Shown here one piece after another: positions 1 through 8,680 of a stretch of 64,000 nucleotides of DNA (its first letter is position 1; every line of letters begins with the position of its first letter). Origin of the DNA: Streptomyces sp. NBC_01217 (GTDB lineage: Bacteria; Actinomycetota; Actinomycetes; Streptomycetales; Streptomycetaceae); NCBI RefSeq assembly GCF_035994185.1, contig NZ_CP108538.1, positions 4,999,501-5,063,500 on the forward strand, read 5' to 3'. The notes below the pieces were generated by a model that saw only the letters and a list, made by a program, of their open reading frames with translations, was not told the origin of the DNA and made no database searches. A program made the position numbers and the translations under genes.

Positions 1-14
1 GCAGAATAGCCCAC

Positions 15-926
15 ATGAGTTCAGTGTCAGAGGGGCGATTTCGGAGTTCTTCTGTTTCCTTGATCACCCCCGGTCCGCTGCGCACCACATTGCGCACCGA
101 TGACGGAGTGCGTATCGAGGCGGTGTACGAGCCATGTACGGCAGATGCCGGAGCCGCTGCGGAAACATCCTTCGACGGTACTGCGACCGGGACTGCGATC
201 GTGGTCGCGCACGGTTTCACCGGATCGGTGGACCGGCCCGCGGTGCGACGTGCTGCCGAGGTGTTCTCCCAGCGTGCGGCCGTGATCACGTTCTCCTTCC
301 GGGGGCACGGCGGGTCCGGCGGACGGTCGACGGTGGGCGACCGCGAGGTGCTCGATCTGGCGGCCGCGGTGGAGTGGGCGCGGGCGCTCGGACACCGGCG
401 GATCGTGACCGTGGGGTTTTCCATGGGCGGTTCCGTGGTGCTGCGGCACGGGGCGCTGTATACGGGACGATCAACGATCGGGGGGCGTGCGGGGCGCACG
501 GGCGGTGAGCGCGAGGGGCGCGTTGGAGCGCGTACGGGGGCGCACGCGGATGCGGTGGTGGCCGTGAGCGCCCCCGCCCGCTGGTACTACCGGGGCACGG
601 CTCCTATGCGCCGTCTGCACTGGCTGGTCACCCGGCCCCTCGGCCGGCTCGTCGGCCGCTACGGGTTCGGCACCCGGATCGACCGCGACGACTGGGACCC
701 GGTGCCGCTCTCGCCGACCGGGGCGGCCGGGCTGATCGCCCCGGCCCCGCTGCTGATCGTGCACGGCGACCGGGACCCGTACTTCCCGCTGGACCACCCC
801 CGGATGCTGGCCGACGCGGCGGGCGAGGGCGCCGAGCTGTGGCTGGAGCGCGGCATGGGCCATGCCGAGAACGCCGCGGACGAGAGCCTGCTCACCCGCA
901 TCGGCGACTGGGCGGTGGCGCGGTGA
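15..926 (+). CDS. alpha/beta hydrolase
   Basis: A 303-aa serine hydrolase of the alpha/beta fold, probably cytoplasmic. After a variable N-terminus of about 60 residues come the oxyanion segment VVAHGFTG, the nucleophile elbow GFSMGGS (Ser near residue 136), an acid in LLIVHGDRDPYFP and a catalytic His in GMGHAE near the C-terminus. Residues about 150-180 are a Gly/Arg-rich insert that replaces part of the lid. The substrate cannot be read from the sequence. It ends 41 bp before a MoaD/ThiS-like gene and may be transcribed with it. The ATG start is the first available in the window, so a slightly longer protein cannot be excluded. Confidence 0.85.
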   Translation: MSSVSEGRFRSSSVSLITPGPLRTTLRTDDGVRIEAVYEPCTADAGAAAETSFDGTATGTAIVVAHGFTGSVDRPAVRRAAEVFSQRAAVITFSFRGHGGSGGRSTVGDREVLDLAAAVEWARALGHRRIVTVGFSMGGSVVLRHGALYTGRSTIGGRAGRTGGEREGRVGARTGAHADAVVAVSAPARWYYRGTAPMRRLHWLVTRPLGRLVGRYGFGTRIDRDDWDPVPLSPTGAAGLIAPAPLLIVHGDRDPYFPLDHPRMLADAAGEGAELWLERGMGHAENAADESLLTRIGDWAVAR

Positions 927-967
927 TCCATGATGGACAGCTGACGCGAGACGAGAGGAACGCCGCC

Positions 968-1222
968 ATGCCTGCGGGAACGATCCGCTACTGGGCCGCC
1001 GCCAAGGCCGCCGCCGGGACCGCGGAGGAGCCGTACACCGCTGCGACCCTCGCCGAGGCGCTCGACGCGGTGCGCGAGCGGCACCCCGGTGAACTCACCC
1101 GAGTGCTGCAGAGGTGCTCGTTCCTGATCGACGGTGACCCCGTGGGGACCCGCGGCCATGAGACCGTACGCCTTGCCGAGGGCGGCACGGTCGAGGTGCT
1201 CCCGCCGTTCGCAGGAGGGTGA
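968..1222 (+). CDS. MoaD/ThiS-family sulfur carrier protein
   Basis: An 84-aa beta-grasp protein that ends in PFAGG. The C-terminal Gly-Gly is the hallmark of MoaD/ThiS sulfur carriers, which are adenylated and thiocarboxylated there to donate sulfur for molybdopterin or thiamin synthesis. The ATG at 968 follows a GAGAGGAA ribosome site. No moaE, thiG or E1-like activating gene lies next to it, so the pathway it serves is unresolved. The next gene starts 10 bp downstream. Confidence 0.8.
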   Translation: MPAGTIRYWAAAKAAAGTAEEPYTAATLAEALDAVRERHPGELTRVLQRCSFLIDGDPVGTRGHETVRLAEGGTVEVLPPFAGG

Positions 1223-1232
1223 ACCGCAGAAC

Positions 1233-2567
1233 ATGAGCAGCAACGATCAGCAGTATCCGTACGGACAGGACCAGGGCTACGGGTACGGGCCCGGGCACGA
1301 CCCGCTGAACGGCCAGGAGCCGCAGCCTGCGCAGCCGTACGGACAGCAGCAACAGCCCTCGCAGCCGTACGGGGAGCAGGCGTACGGCGAGCAGCCGCAC
1401 GGCAGCCAGTCGTACGGCGACCAGTCCTACGGCGCCCAGGCCTACGATCAGCAGGCCCCGTACGGAGCCCCGCAGCAGTCGTACGGCCCGTACGACCCCA
1501 GCCAGGCGCCCCGGGCGAACCCCGGGCCCGCGTGGCCGACCGGGCACGCACAGGAGCCCGCCGCACCCGTGGCCGCCCACGGCCCGCACGATCCCGGTGT
1601 CACGCAGACCTGGGAGGGCCAGACCTGGGACACCCAGTACCAGCCGACCGTCCAGCCGGCTCAGCCCGTCCCCGGCGCCTCCGGCTCCTACCCCCTGCCC
1701 CCCGAGGCGCAGGCCGCACCCAGCACCCCCGCGCCCGCCGGCACACCCCCGGCCGCGTCCGCGCTCGACGCCGCCGGGTACAGCGCACCCACCACCCTGG
1801 GCAACAGCCGCGTCACCGACGCCCAGCGCGCCCGCGCCGAGGGCCGCTCGCCGATCATCGCGCCGGGCATGCAGCCGGCCGCGATCACCGCGGGTCTCGG
1901 GCTGCTGCTCGCCCTCGGTGCCGCGCTCGGGCAGTACGCCCTGTTCGTGCCGCTGGTGCTGCTCCAGGCCGTGACCGCGGCGGGCTGGTTCCGGCTGAAC
2001 GGCATGTGGCCGGCCCGGCAGGGCATCGCACTCGCCTTCGCCGGTGGCTTCGTCGCCGACATCGCGTTGCTCGCCGCGGGCCGTGAGAACGGACCGGCCG
2101 CCATCCTCGGCACGCTCGGCGTCTGGGTGCTGCTCACCGTGGTCCTCCAGCTGCGCAGCCACGCGAGCGCCGACGAGCGGATGCAGGGGCTGATGGCGAC
2201 CGTCGCCTCGGCCGCCCTTTCCGTCCTGGCAGCCGGACATCTCGCGGCGGTCCCGGACGCGGTGACGGTGGGCGCAGTGGCCGTCGCGGCCGCCGTGCTC
2301 GTGCGCGCACTGCCGCTGCCCGGACCGGTCTCGGTCGTGGTCGCGCTGCTGGCCGCCGCGGGCGCCGGTGCCGTGGCGGGGTCGTTCACCGACTTCGGTA
2401 CGAAGGGTGCGCTGCTCGGCCTCGCGGCCGGCGGCTGCGCGCTGATCGGGCTGCGGGTGGCGAGCTACGACTACCCGTCGCGGTTCGTCCACATGACGGC
2501 CGGTGTGGCCCTGCCGCTCACCGCCGCGGCGCCCGCCGTGTATCTGATCGGCCGCGCGATCTCCTAG
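1233..2567 (+). CDS. Gln/Tyr/Pro-rich N-terminus, multi-pass membrane protein
   Basis: A 444-aa protein in two parts. Residues 1 to about 200 are low complexity, rich in Q, P, Y and G, with many QPYG, SYGDQ and AYGEQ units. The DNA underneath repeats TACGG-type words. From about residue 205 the protein is very hydrophobic, with roughly eight predicted transmembrane helices. No catalytic motif is visible. This architecture (disordered cytoplasmic tail plus membrane domain) is common in Streptomyces membrane proteins of unknown function. An AGGAGGG ribosome site precedes the ATG. Confidence 0.8.
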   Translation: MSSNDQQYPYGQDQGYGYGPGHDPLNGQEPQPAQPYGQQQQPSQPYGEQAYGEQPHGSQSYGDQSYGAQAYDQQAPYGAPQQSYGPYDPSQAPRANPGPAWPTGHAQEPAAPVAAHGPHDPGVTQTWEGQTWDTQYQPTVQPAQPVPGASGSYPLPPEAQAAPSTPAPAGTPPAASALDAAGYSAPTTLGNSRVTDAQRARAEGRSPIIAPGMQPAAITAGLGLLLALGAALGQYALFVPLVLLQAVTAAGWFRLNGMWPARQGIALAFAGGFVADIALLAAGRENGPAAILGTLGVWVLLTVVLQLRSHASADERMQGLMATVASAALSVLAAGHLAAVPDAVTVGAVAVAAAVLVRALPLPGPVSVVVALLAAAGAGAVAGSFTDFGTKGALLGLAAGGCALIGLRVASYDYPSRFVHMTAGVALPLTAAAPAVYLIGRAIS

Positions 2568-2715
2568 CGCGGGAACTGTACGGCCGGTACCCCCCCTCGG
2601 GAACCGAAGGGGGGTGCTCGCTCGTCGATCACCCGGGGCGCGCTGTGCGTCCATCCATCGGTGGACGCATGGGTGCCAGGGGTCCGGCCGGATGCAGGGT
2701 GGGGGAGGAGCGGGC

Positions 2716-3405
2716 ATGCGTGCACTGCGAATACTGCTGGTCATAGCGGTGGTTCTGGGCGGGATCTTCGTCGCAGTCGACCGGGCGGCGGTGTACTTCG
2801 CCGAGTCGGAGGTCGAGGGGCGGGTCCAGGTCCCCGGCGCCACGATCGGTTCGACGGACGTCTCCATCAAGGGTTTCCCGTTCCTCACGCAGGTCGCCGC
2901 GGACCGGCTCGACGAGGTCGACGTCAAGATCTCCGGCATCGAGACCGACACCAACGGCCGCAGGCTCCGGATCAGCCGGATGAACGCCGCGCTGCACGAG
3001 GTGAAGCTGGCCGACGGCTACTCCAGCGCCACCGCCGCCCGGGCCACCGGCTCCGCCGTCATCTCGTACGAGGACCTGACCGCGGCCGCCAGCGACGGCG
3101 TCGTCGTCGCGTACGGCGGCGACGGCAAGGTGAAGGTGACCGGCACGGTCGACGTCCTCGGCCAACGGCTCTCGCGCAGTGTCCTGTCCACCGTCACCCT
3201 GGTCGACGGCCACACCGTGAAGGTGCGCGCGGACAAGGTGCCGGGTGAGGGCATCCCCGGCCTGGAGGGTCTGGTCCGCGAGAAGACCGACTTCCAGCGG
3301 GAGGTCGGCGGCCTGCCCAGCGGTCTGAAGCTGGAGAAGATCCAGCCGACCGCCGACGGCCTGGAGATCTCGGTCGTCGGTACGGACGTGCGGCTCGCCG
3401 GATAA
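2716..3405 (+). CDS. DUF2993 (LmeA-like) membrane-anchored lipid-binding protein
   Basis: A 229-aa protein with a single N-terminal membrane anchor (ALRILLVIAVVLGGIFVAVD), then an extracytoplasmic domain that resembles DUF2993/LmeA. The SEVEGRVQVPG...VSIKGFPFLTQV segment and the C-terminal GLEISVVGTDVRLAG are typical. Family members are tubular lipid-binding proteins of actinobacterial envelopes; LmeA acts in lipomannan maturation. The function here is inferred from the family only. The ATG at 2716 was chosen because GGGGGAGGAG lies 6-8 bp upstream; longer starts would add an unlikely charged extension before the anchor. Confidence 0.85.
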   Translation: MRALRILLVIAVVLGGIFVAVDRAAVYFAESEVEGRVQVPGATIGSTDVSIKGFPFLTQVAADRLDEVDVKISGIETDTNGRRLRISRMNAALHEVKLADGYSSATAARATGSAVISYEDLTAAASDGVVVAYGGDGKVKVTGTVDVLGQRLSRSVLSTVTLVDGHTVKVRADKVPGEGIPGLEGLVREKTDFQREVGGLPSGLKLEKIQPTADGLEISVVGTDVRLAG

Positions 3406-3544
3406 GCACCCGGATAGATCCTGCCGGGACCGGGTAGGGGGCTTCGACGACCCCGCGCGCCACATATTGAGACGGCCGCGTCCGATCCGCAGATGGCTTG
3501 CGTGTCCCGACGGCAGGGGACCGATGCGAGGGGCGCTCCGCCCC

Positions 3545-3589
3545 TATCGTGTCTCGTATCACGGACGATCGTGTCTCACGATACGACAC
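3545..3589. promoter_or_regulatory. nested inverted repeats upstream of the cysteine leader
   Basis: Two overlapping inverted-repeat pairs are present. TATCGTG (3545-3551) pairs with CACGATA (3577-3583), and TCGTATC (3554-3560) pairs with GATACGA (3580-3586). CGTGTCTC is also directly repeated at 3548 and 3570. It lies about 40 bp before the leader peptide ORF, where an operator for the sulfurtransferase transcript would be expected. The regulator is unknown. Confidence 0.5.
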
Positions 3590-3630
3590 GGCGGTGACAC
3601 GCCCGCCCGTACCTCCCTACGATCGGTCCC

Positions 3631-3738
3631 ATGCAGTGCTCTATTGGCGGTCTCCCACAGCGGGGACGGGCGGATCTCACGAAGCGGCGGGCAGTGGACC
3701 TGTGCCGCGTCGCCGCCATGCTCTGTCGCACTGTCTGA
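3631..3738 (+). CDS. cysteine-rich leader peptide
   Basis: A 35-aa ORF with Cys at positions 3, 25 and 32 and the core LTKRRAVDLCRVAAMLC. This matches the short actinobacterial leader peptides (RRxVDLxRVxxxxC) found upstream of sulfur-assimilation genes, where ribosome stalling at Cys codons is thought to control downstream expression. It precedes a sulfurtransferase gene by 158 bp, which fits. The leader contains CTCTGTCGC close to its stop. Downstream, GGCCCT (3768-3773) can pair with AGGGCC (3786-3791), a modest hairpin that could act in attenuation. The start codon choice (ATG) is fairly secure; the regulation is inferred. Confidence 0.75.
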   Translation: MQCSIGGLPQRGRADLTKRRAVDLCRVAAMLCRTV

Positions 3739-3896
3739 GCGGGAGCCTTCGGCGCCCCGCATTCCCCGGCCCTTCGACCGATGTCAGGGCCCATCCCGAT
3801 CGCCTGTGCACGTGCGCCGCACCCTGCGCCGCCGTACATCCGCATCACGCACCGTCTCGCATCATCTCGCCGCAAACTGCCCCGGAGGAGAACAGA

Positions 3897-4742
3897 ATGA
3901 GCCGCAGTGACGTCCTGGTAGACGCCGACTGGGTCGAGGCCCACCTCGACGACCCGCAGGTCGCTCTCGTCGAGGTCGACGAGGACACCTCGGCGTACGA
4001 GAAGAACCACATCAGGAACGCGATCCGGATCGACTGGACCAAGGACCTCCAGGACCCGGTCCGCCGCGACTTCATCGACCAGGCCGGCTTCGAGGAACTG
4101 CTGTCCGGGAAGGGCATCGGCAACGACACCACCGTCGTCCTCTACGGCGGCAACAACAACTGGTTCGCGTCCTACGCGTTCTGGTACTTCAAACTCTACG
4201 GTCACCAGGACGTCCGCCTGCTCGACGGCGGCCGCAAGAAGTGGGAGCTCGACTCCCGCGACCTCGTCGACGGCGACCAGATCCCGTCCCGCCCGGCCAC
4301 CGAGTACAAGGCCAAGGCGCAGGACGAGTCGATCCGCGCCTACCGTGACGACGTCGTGAAGGCGATCGGCAGCCAGAACCTGGTCGACGTGCGTTCGCCC
4401 GACGAGTTCAGCGGCAAGCTGCTCGCCCCGGCGCACCTCCCGCAGGAGCAGTCCCAGCGCCCCGGCCACGTGCCGAGCGCCCGCAACATCCCGTGGTCGA
4501 AGAACGCCAACGACGACGGCACCTTCAAGTCGGACGACGAGCTCAAGGCCCTCTACGAGGACGAGCAGGTCGACCTGGCGAAGGACACCATCGCGTACTG
4601 CCGTATCGGCGAGCGCTCCGCGCTCACCTGGTTCGTGCTGCACGAGCTGCTCGGCCAGGAGAACGTCAAGAACTACGACGGTTCGTGGACCGAGTACGGC
4701 TCCCTCGTGGGTGTGCCGATCGAGCTCGGCGCCAACAAGTAA
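3897..4742 (+). CDS. thiosulfate sulfurtransferase (rhodanese)
   Basis: A 281-aa two-domain rhodanese. The N-terminal domain (about 1-130) is the inactive fold; the C-terminal domain carries the active-site loop with CRIGERS (Cys near residue 235), which accepts sulfane sulfur from thiosulfate. It matches the actinobacterial CysA/SseA-type sulfurtransferases by length and motif. The ATG at 3897 has a perfect GGAGGAG site. It forms a unit with the DUF1416 gene 50 bp downstream and lies behind a cysteine leader peptide, so cysteine- or sulfur-responsive expression is likely. Confidence 0.92.
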   Translation: MSRSDVLVDADWVEAHLDDPQVALVEVDEDTSAYEKNHIRNAIRIDWTKDLQDPVRRDFIDQAGFEELLSGKGIGNDTTVVLYGGNNNWFASYAFWYFKLYGHQDVRLLDGGRKKWELDSRDLVDGDQIPSRPATEYKAKAQDESIRAYRDDVVKAIGSQNLVDVRSPDEFSGKLLAPAHLPQEQSQRPGHVPSARNIPWSKNANDDGTFKSDDELKALYEDEQVDLAKDTIAYCRIGERSALTWFVLHELLGQENVKNYDGSWTEYGSLVGVPIELGANK

Positions 4743-4792
4743 CTCCGCACGATCCGGACCAGCACGACCCCCGACCAGAAGGACAGAACACC

Positions 4793-5080
4793 ATGTGTGG
4801 AGCAAAGGCCGGCGGCCCCGACGCTTCGACCATCAAGCCCGGTGAGACCACCATCCAGGGCAGCGTGACCCGCGACGGTGAGCCCGTCACCGGCTACGTG
4901 CGTCTGCTGGACTCGACCGGCGAGTTCACCGCGGAGGTCCCGACCTCGGCGACCGGGCAGTTCCGCTTCTACGCGGCCGAGGGTACGTGGACGGTGCGCG
5001 CACTGGTTCCCGGCGGCAGCGCCGACCGCACGGTCGTGGCGCAGACCGGTGGCCTCTCCGAGGTCGCGATCGCCGTCTAG
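4793..5080 (+). CDS. DUF1416 protein
   Basis: A 95-aa protein that begins MCGAKAGGPDAS and has a short beta-sandwich pattern (TTIQGSVTRDGEPVTGYVRLLDS...GQFRFYAAEGTWTVRAL). It is the small DUF1416 protein that accompanies the sulfurtransferase in actinobacteria. The N-terminal Cys is conserved and is too close to the start for a lipobox. A role in sulfur transfer is a guess from the neighbourhood. Confidence 0.88.
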   Translation: MCGAKAGGPDASTIKPGETTIQGSVTRDGEPVTGYVRLLDSTGEFTAEVPTSATGQFRFYAAEGTWTVRALVPGGSADRTVVAQTGGLSEVAIAV

Positions 5081-5116
5081 TTCCGGACAACACGGCCTCG
5101 CGGCCGCACTGCCGGC

Positions 5117-5172
5117 CGAAGGGCCGTACCCCGGGGGGTTGGACGCCTTCTGATGCGGGGTACGGCCCTTCG
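5117..5172 (+). terminator. perfect 16-bp inverted repeat terminator
   Basis: CGAAGGGCCGTACCCC (5117-5132) and its exact reverse complement (5157-5172) flank a 24-nt loop just after the sulfurtransferase/DUF1416 unit. There is no U-tract, as is usual for Streptomyces terminators. Confidence 0.75.
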
Positions 5173-5223
5173 TGCCGTTCGCGAGGAAGCTCGCACGGGC
5201 GGGAACGGGCCTACGCTTGAGAT

Positions 5224-5484
5224 ATGTACGCCCGACGCCGTCGCGGCTATTTCCTGATGATGGGCGGCTGCATCGTCCTTTTCGTCTCGGCCTGGTCCTT
5301 TGTCAGGCTGTGGTCGATGCCCGCCGCGATAGCGATGTGTGTCGTCGCCATGGTCATCCCACCCGTCGCGGCCATGGTCGCCAACCGCCGGGGTCCGGAG
5401 GACCGCTGGTGGGACGATCCGTCCGGCGATCCGAAGTCCGACGAGTGGTGGGACGAACTCGACGGCAAGAAGCGGCACCAGTAG
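5224..5484 (+). CDS. DUF3099 small membrane protein
   Basis: An 86-aa protein with two hydrophobic segments (about residues 10-28 and 33-52), then an acidic, Trp-rich cytoplasmic tail (DRWWDDP...DEWWDEL). This fits the DUF3099 family. It stands alone between a terminator and a convergent gene. Function unknown. Confidence 0.82.
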   Translation: MYARRRRGYFLMMGGCIVLFVSAWSFVRLWSMPAAIAMCVVAMVIPPVAAMVANRRGPEDRWWDDPSGDPKSDEWWDELDGKKRHQ

Positions 5485-5500
5485 CCATGGCGCGGGTGCG

Positions 5501-5863
5501 TCAGTAGACGAGGGCCTGGACGCCGTCGGCCATGATCTCGCTGACGAAGACCTGGGCACCCGCGATCCGTACGCCCTTCAGGACGTCCTGCTCGGTGATG
5601 TCGCGGCGGGCCGCGCACTGCGTGCACAGGGTGATCTGCCCGCCCGCCTGGATCGACTCGATCAGATCGGGCAGCGGTGCGGCATGCGGCAGTTCGAACT
5701 CGGCGGCGCGCCCCGGCAGGGCGAACCACGAGGATTCCCCGGTCAGCCAGAGCGAGACCTCCACACCGCTGGCGACCGCGACCGCGGCCACCGTGAACGC
5801 CTGCGAGCAGCGCTCGGCCGCGTCGGCACCGGCAGTCACCTTGATCACGAGCTTCTTCGACAT
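5501..5863 (-). CDS. DsrE/DsrF-like sulfur-relay family protein
   Basis: A 120-aa protein with the DsrE fold pattern: MSKKLVIKVTAGADAAERCSQAF at the N-terminus, then VASGVEVSLWLTGES and a conserved LCTQCAARRDI segment whose Cys pair may carry sulfur. The start at 5863 was preferred over an upstream in-frame extension that lacks family similarity. It is convergent with the DUF3099 gene. It may belong functionally with the nearby sulfurtransferase, which is inference. Confidence 0.8.
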   Translation of the reverse strand: MSKKLVIKVTAGADAAERCSQAFTVAAVAVASGVEVSLWLTGESSWFALPGRAAEFELPHAAPLPDLIESIQAGGQITLCTQCAARRDITEQDVLKGVRIAGAQVFVSEIMADGVQALVY

Positions 5864-5968
5864 ATGCCGAACTGTAATCGTCGGGTGGGCAACCTCATCG
5901 CTGCGGTGGCAGTCAGGTGTGTGCGCGGATAACGGAATCAGCGCCTCTGGTCTCGTGGGGGGACCCAA

Positions 5969-6874
5969 TTGGAACCGAAAGACACCATTCCTGGCGGCCA
6001 GGCCGGGCCGCTCGCCGAGAAAGAGATACCGCTCGCTGCGACAGAGCCACCCGCGCCGGAGCCGGTGGCCGCGCCTGTGGCTGAGCCCGCGCCCGCTGTT
6101 GAGCCCGTGCCCGCTCCTGCGCCCGCCGCGCCCGTCGCGAGGCGCCCGCGTGGGCGTACGGCTCTGCTGATCGCCGCTGCCGCAGTCCTCGGTATCGCCG
6201 GTGGCACCGCGGTGGGCTACGACGTCCAGGCCGGACGCGCCCCGACGCCGCTGCCCGCGCTGTCGCAGCCCGATCTGGCGTACCCGGCGAAGGCACTGCC
6301 CGCGGACAAGGTCCCGGACCCGCTGCCCGCGTCCCAGGACCGGCAGGTCAAGACGGACGGCGACCTGCGCAGACTCCTCGCCGGCAGGCCCGCGGGCTGG
6401 AGCGACGACGACAAGTCGATGCTGGGCCTCGGCGACGGCTGGCTCGGCCTGGACCTCTATGCCCGCAACTTCAAGGACGAGGGCTCCATGTACGAGTACT
6501 TCCTGGAGTACGACCTACGCCGGACCGCGGGCGCCGCCTGGAAGCGCGGGCAGTACCGCACCGCCGAGACGCACCTCGTGCAGTTCGGCCCGGGAACCCT
6601 CCAGGGGGCCCAGGACTTCGCCGAGGGTCAGCTTTCGTACATGCCCGGAACCGAGATCGGCGCGGGCAACGACGGCGACGCGATCAAGGGCAGCGGCAAC
6701 GGCCGCTACTACCTCTACAAGGTGGAGCGGAAGCCGGGCTATCTGCCCTCGTACCACGCCAGGGCCATCGTGTACCGCGGCGACATCGTCGCCGACATCC
6801 ACATCTTCGACACCGTACCGATCAGCAAGAAGGACATCCGGACGCTGGCCGAGCGACAGCTGGAGCGCCTGTGA
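5969..6874 (+). CDS. membrane-anchored protein, first of three paralogs
   Basis: A 301-aa protein that starts at TTG after GGGGGGA. It has a Pro/Ala/Glu-rich cytoplasmic segment (about 1-55), one transmembrane helix (TALLIAAAAVLGIAGGTAVG) and an external domain. The external part contains a DLRRLLAGRPAGW element and ends with AIVYRGDIVADIHIF...LAERQLERL. The next two genes share this layout and overlap by 4 bp each, so the three are translationally coupled and probably form one envelope complex. No known family is recognised. Confidence 0.8.
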   Translation: MEPKDTIPGGQAGPLAEKEIPLAATEPPAPEPVAAPVAEPAPAVEPVPAPAPAAPVARRPRGRTALLIAAAAVLGIAGGTAVGYDVQAGRAPTPLPALSQPDLAYPAKALPADKVPDPLPASQDRQVKTDGDLRRLLAGRPAGWSDDDKSMLGLGDGWLGLDLYARNFKDEGSMYEYFLEYDLRRTAGAAWKRGQYRTAETHLVQFGPGTLQGAQDFAEGQLSYMPGTEIGAGNDGDAIKGSGNGRYYLYKVERKPGYLPSYHARAIVYRGDIVADIHIFDTVPISKKDIRTLAERQLERL

Positions 6875-7695
6875 ACGACGTGACCACGCCGCAGATCACA
6901 CCGGACGGGAACGCCGACACGCCCGGGACCGTCACCCCGCTTCCCCCGGCCTCCCCCGGCCGGGCGCGCCGGGTGATCCTCACGGCGCTCCCCGTCGTGC
7001 TGGTGGTGGCCGCGGTCGGCGGCGCGGCCGCGTACACCAAGATCACGGTGGACGACGCCGACCGCAGCGCCAGGACCAGTCTCTGGAAGGCGCCCACGCA
7101 CAAGCCGGGCAAGGACCCGGCCGGTGACGTGGCCCGGGGCAGGGCCTCCACCGAGCTCAGCAAGCTGCTGCTGCCGGTCCCGAGCGGCTACCGGCTCGGC
7201 CCCGACAACGGGGAGCTGGGCAACGACGGCGAGCAGAGCGGCAAGAACGCGACCGCCGCCATGAAGGAGAGCGCCCACGGCCTCGCGGGCAAGGAACGCC
7301 GGGCCTACGAGCAGCGGATCGACAAGCTCCGTATCGAGGGCATCGCCGTCCGCTCCTATGCCGACGGCAGCAGCATGGTGATCAACACCGAGATCATGAG
7401 GATGAAGGACAAGAAGGCCGTCCGAAACCTCTACACCTTCAGGACGGGCCTCCTGGAGTCCCTCGACGTCTTCCGCCAGGAGCCGAAGATCAAGGGGCAC
7501 ACGAGGAACGCCAAGTGCTACGTCCTGCGCAAGGGCAGCAAGGACTCCATCGAGTCGATGAACTGCCTGGCGTACGACGGCGAGCTGAGCATCAGCGTCT
7601 CGGCGTCCGGCACCAAGCCGTTCGACCGGACGGCAGTCGCCGAACTGCTTGAGGACCAGCTCAAGCACATCACGTCTCCGGGGGAGTACGTATGA
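6871..7695 (+). CDS. membrane-anchored protein, second of three paralogs
   Basis: A 274-aa protein that begins at GTG overlapping the preceding stop (GTGA). It has a short cytoplasmic tail, one transmembrane helix (VILTALPVVLVVAAVGGAAAY) and an external domain with STELSKLLLPVPSGYRLGPD, which matches the LRRLL element of its neighbours. Two Cys residues (AKCYVL and MNCLAY), 18 residues apart, may form a disulfide in the external domain. The function is unknown; the coupling suggests a hetero-oligomer. Confidence 0.8.
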   Translation: MNDVTTPQITPDGNADTPGTVTPLPPASPGRARRVILTALPVVLVVAAVGGAAAYTKITVDDADRSARTSLWKAPTHKPGKDPAGDVARGRASTELSKLLLPVPSGYRLGPDNGELGNDGEQSGKNATAAMKESAHGLAGKERRAYEQRIDKLRIEGIAVRSYADGSSMVINTEIMRMKDKKAVRNLYTFRTGLLESLDVFRQEPKIKGHTRNAKCYVLRKGSKDSIESMNCLAYDGELSISVSASGTKPFDRTAVAELLEDQLKHITSPGEYV

Positions 7696-8567
7696 CCGAG
7701 CAGACGACGCAAACGCCGGACGTGACCACCGGAACCGAAACCGCGCCCGTCCCCGTCCCGCAGGCTCCCGAGCCGCCCCTGTTCCCGCCTCCGCCGCTCC
7801 CGCCCGGGCCGCCGCGGCGTGTCCTGCGGGCCGTCGCGCGGTGGACGGCGGCCGTCCTGGTGTGCGGGGGCCTCGGCGCCGGCACAGCCGCGGGCATCAC
7901 CTCGATGGAGCGCACCGACGTGCCCGGTCTGGCCACCGAGAGCGACGGCCGCTGGGACTATCCCGAGCTCGGCCTGCCCGCGCTCCCGGCCGGTCTGCCC
8001 CGTCCGTACAGCGACGGCAATGCCGGCGAGGTCCACCACGCCGACCTGCGGCGCCTGCTGCTGCCCGCCCCGGCCGGAGCGACCGCGGACAAGAAGCTCG
8101 ACGGCGGCTGGGTGAGCACCGAGCAGTACCTCTCCGAGTATGTGAAGGACAAGCGCTCCGACATCACCCGGACCCTGAAGGACTCCGCTCCGCGGCACGT
8201 CGCGGCCCGCGGCTGGACCATGCCGGACGGCACGTCGACCCGGATCTATCTCGTCCAGTTCAACTCGACGGCGTTCGCCCAGGGCTTCATGGACTCGATC
8301 GACGGCGGCAGCGGATCCGGGGTGCCGCTCGTCGGGGCGCCCGAGACGGTTCTCGACGAAGGATGGAGCGGCGGCGGCAAGGTGAGCGGCACCTCGTCGT
8401 ACGTGTACGACGAGGCGAAGCCGTACGGCGAGGAGCAGGTCCGCCAGGGGTACCTGGTCGCCGGTGACACGCTCGCCCTCGTCGTCCAGACCCGCAAGGG
8501 CAAGGAGGGCACGGCGACGGTTCCGTTCCACCAGACGCTGATCCTGCAGAACCAGCTGCTGGGCTGA
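7692..8567 (+). CDS. membrane-anchored protein, third of three paralogs
   Basis: A 291-aa protein whose ATG overlaps the previous stop (ATGA). It has a Pro-rich cytoplasmic tail to about residue 40, a transmembrane helix (ARWTAAVLVCGGLGAGTAAG) and an external domain with DLRRLLLPAPAGATADK, then a C-terminal strand pattern GYLVAGDTLALVVQTRKG. It shares architecture and the LRRLL element with the two upstream genes. Unknown function. Confidence 0.8.
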   Translation: MTEQTTQTPDVTTGTETAPVPVPQAPEPPLFPPPPLPPGPPRRVLRAVARWTAAVLVCGGLGAGTAAGITSMERTDVPGLATESDGRWDYPELGLPALPAGLPRPYSDGNAGEVHHADLRRLLLPAPAGATADKKLDGGWVSTEQYLSEYVKDKRSDITRTLKDSAPRHVAARGWTMPDGTSTRIYLVQFNSTAFAQGFMDSIDGGSGSGVPLVGAPETVLDEGWSGGGKVSGTSSYVYDEAKPYGEEQVRQGYLVAGDTLALVVQTRKGKEGTATVPFHQTLILQNQLLG

Positions 8568-8606
8568 CCTGCCTCCCGGCGGGCGCCGGGCAAACCCCGA
8601 ACCGAC

Positions 8607-8643
8607 GGGCCGGGCCCCAACCCATTAGGCTGGGGCCCGGCCC
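8607..8643 (+). terminator. 13-bp hairpin terminator
   Basis: GGGCCGGGCCCCA (8607-8619) pairs perfectly with TGGGGCCCGGCCC (8631-8643) around an 11-nt loop. It closes the three-paralog operon and ends about 26 bp before the ribosome site of the next small gene. Confidence 0.75.
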
Positions 8644-8680
8644 CGTACTGCTGTCATACCGCTCGCTCCAAGGAGTTCCC

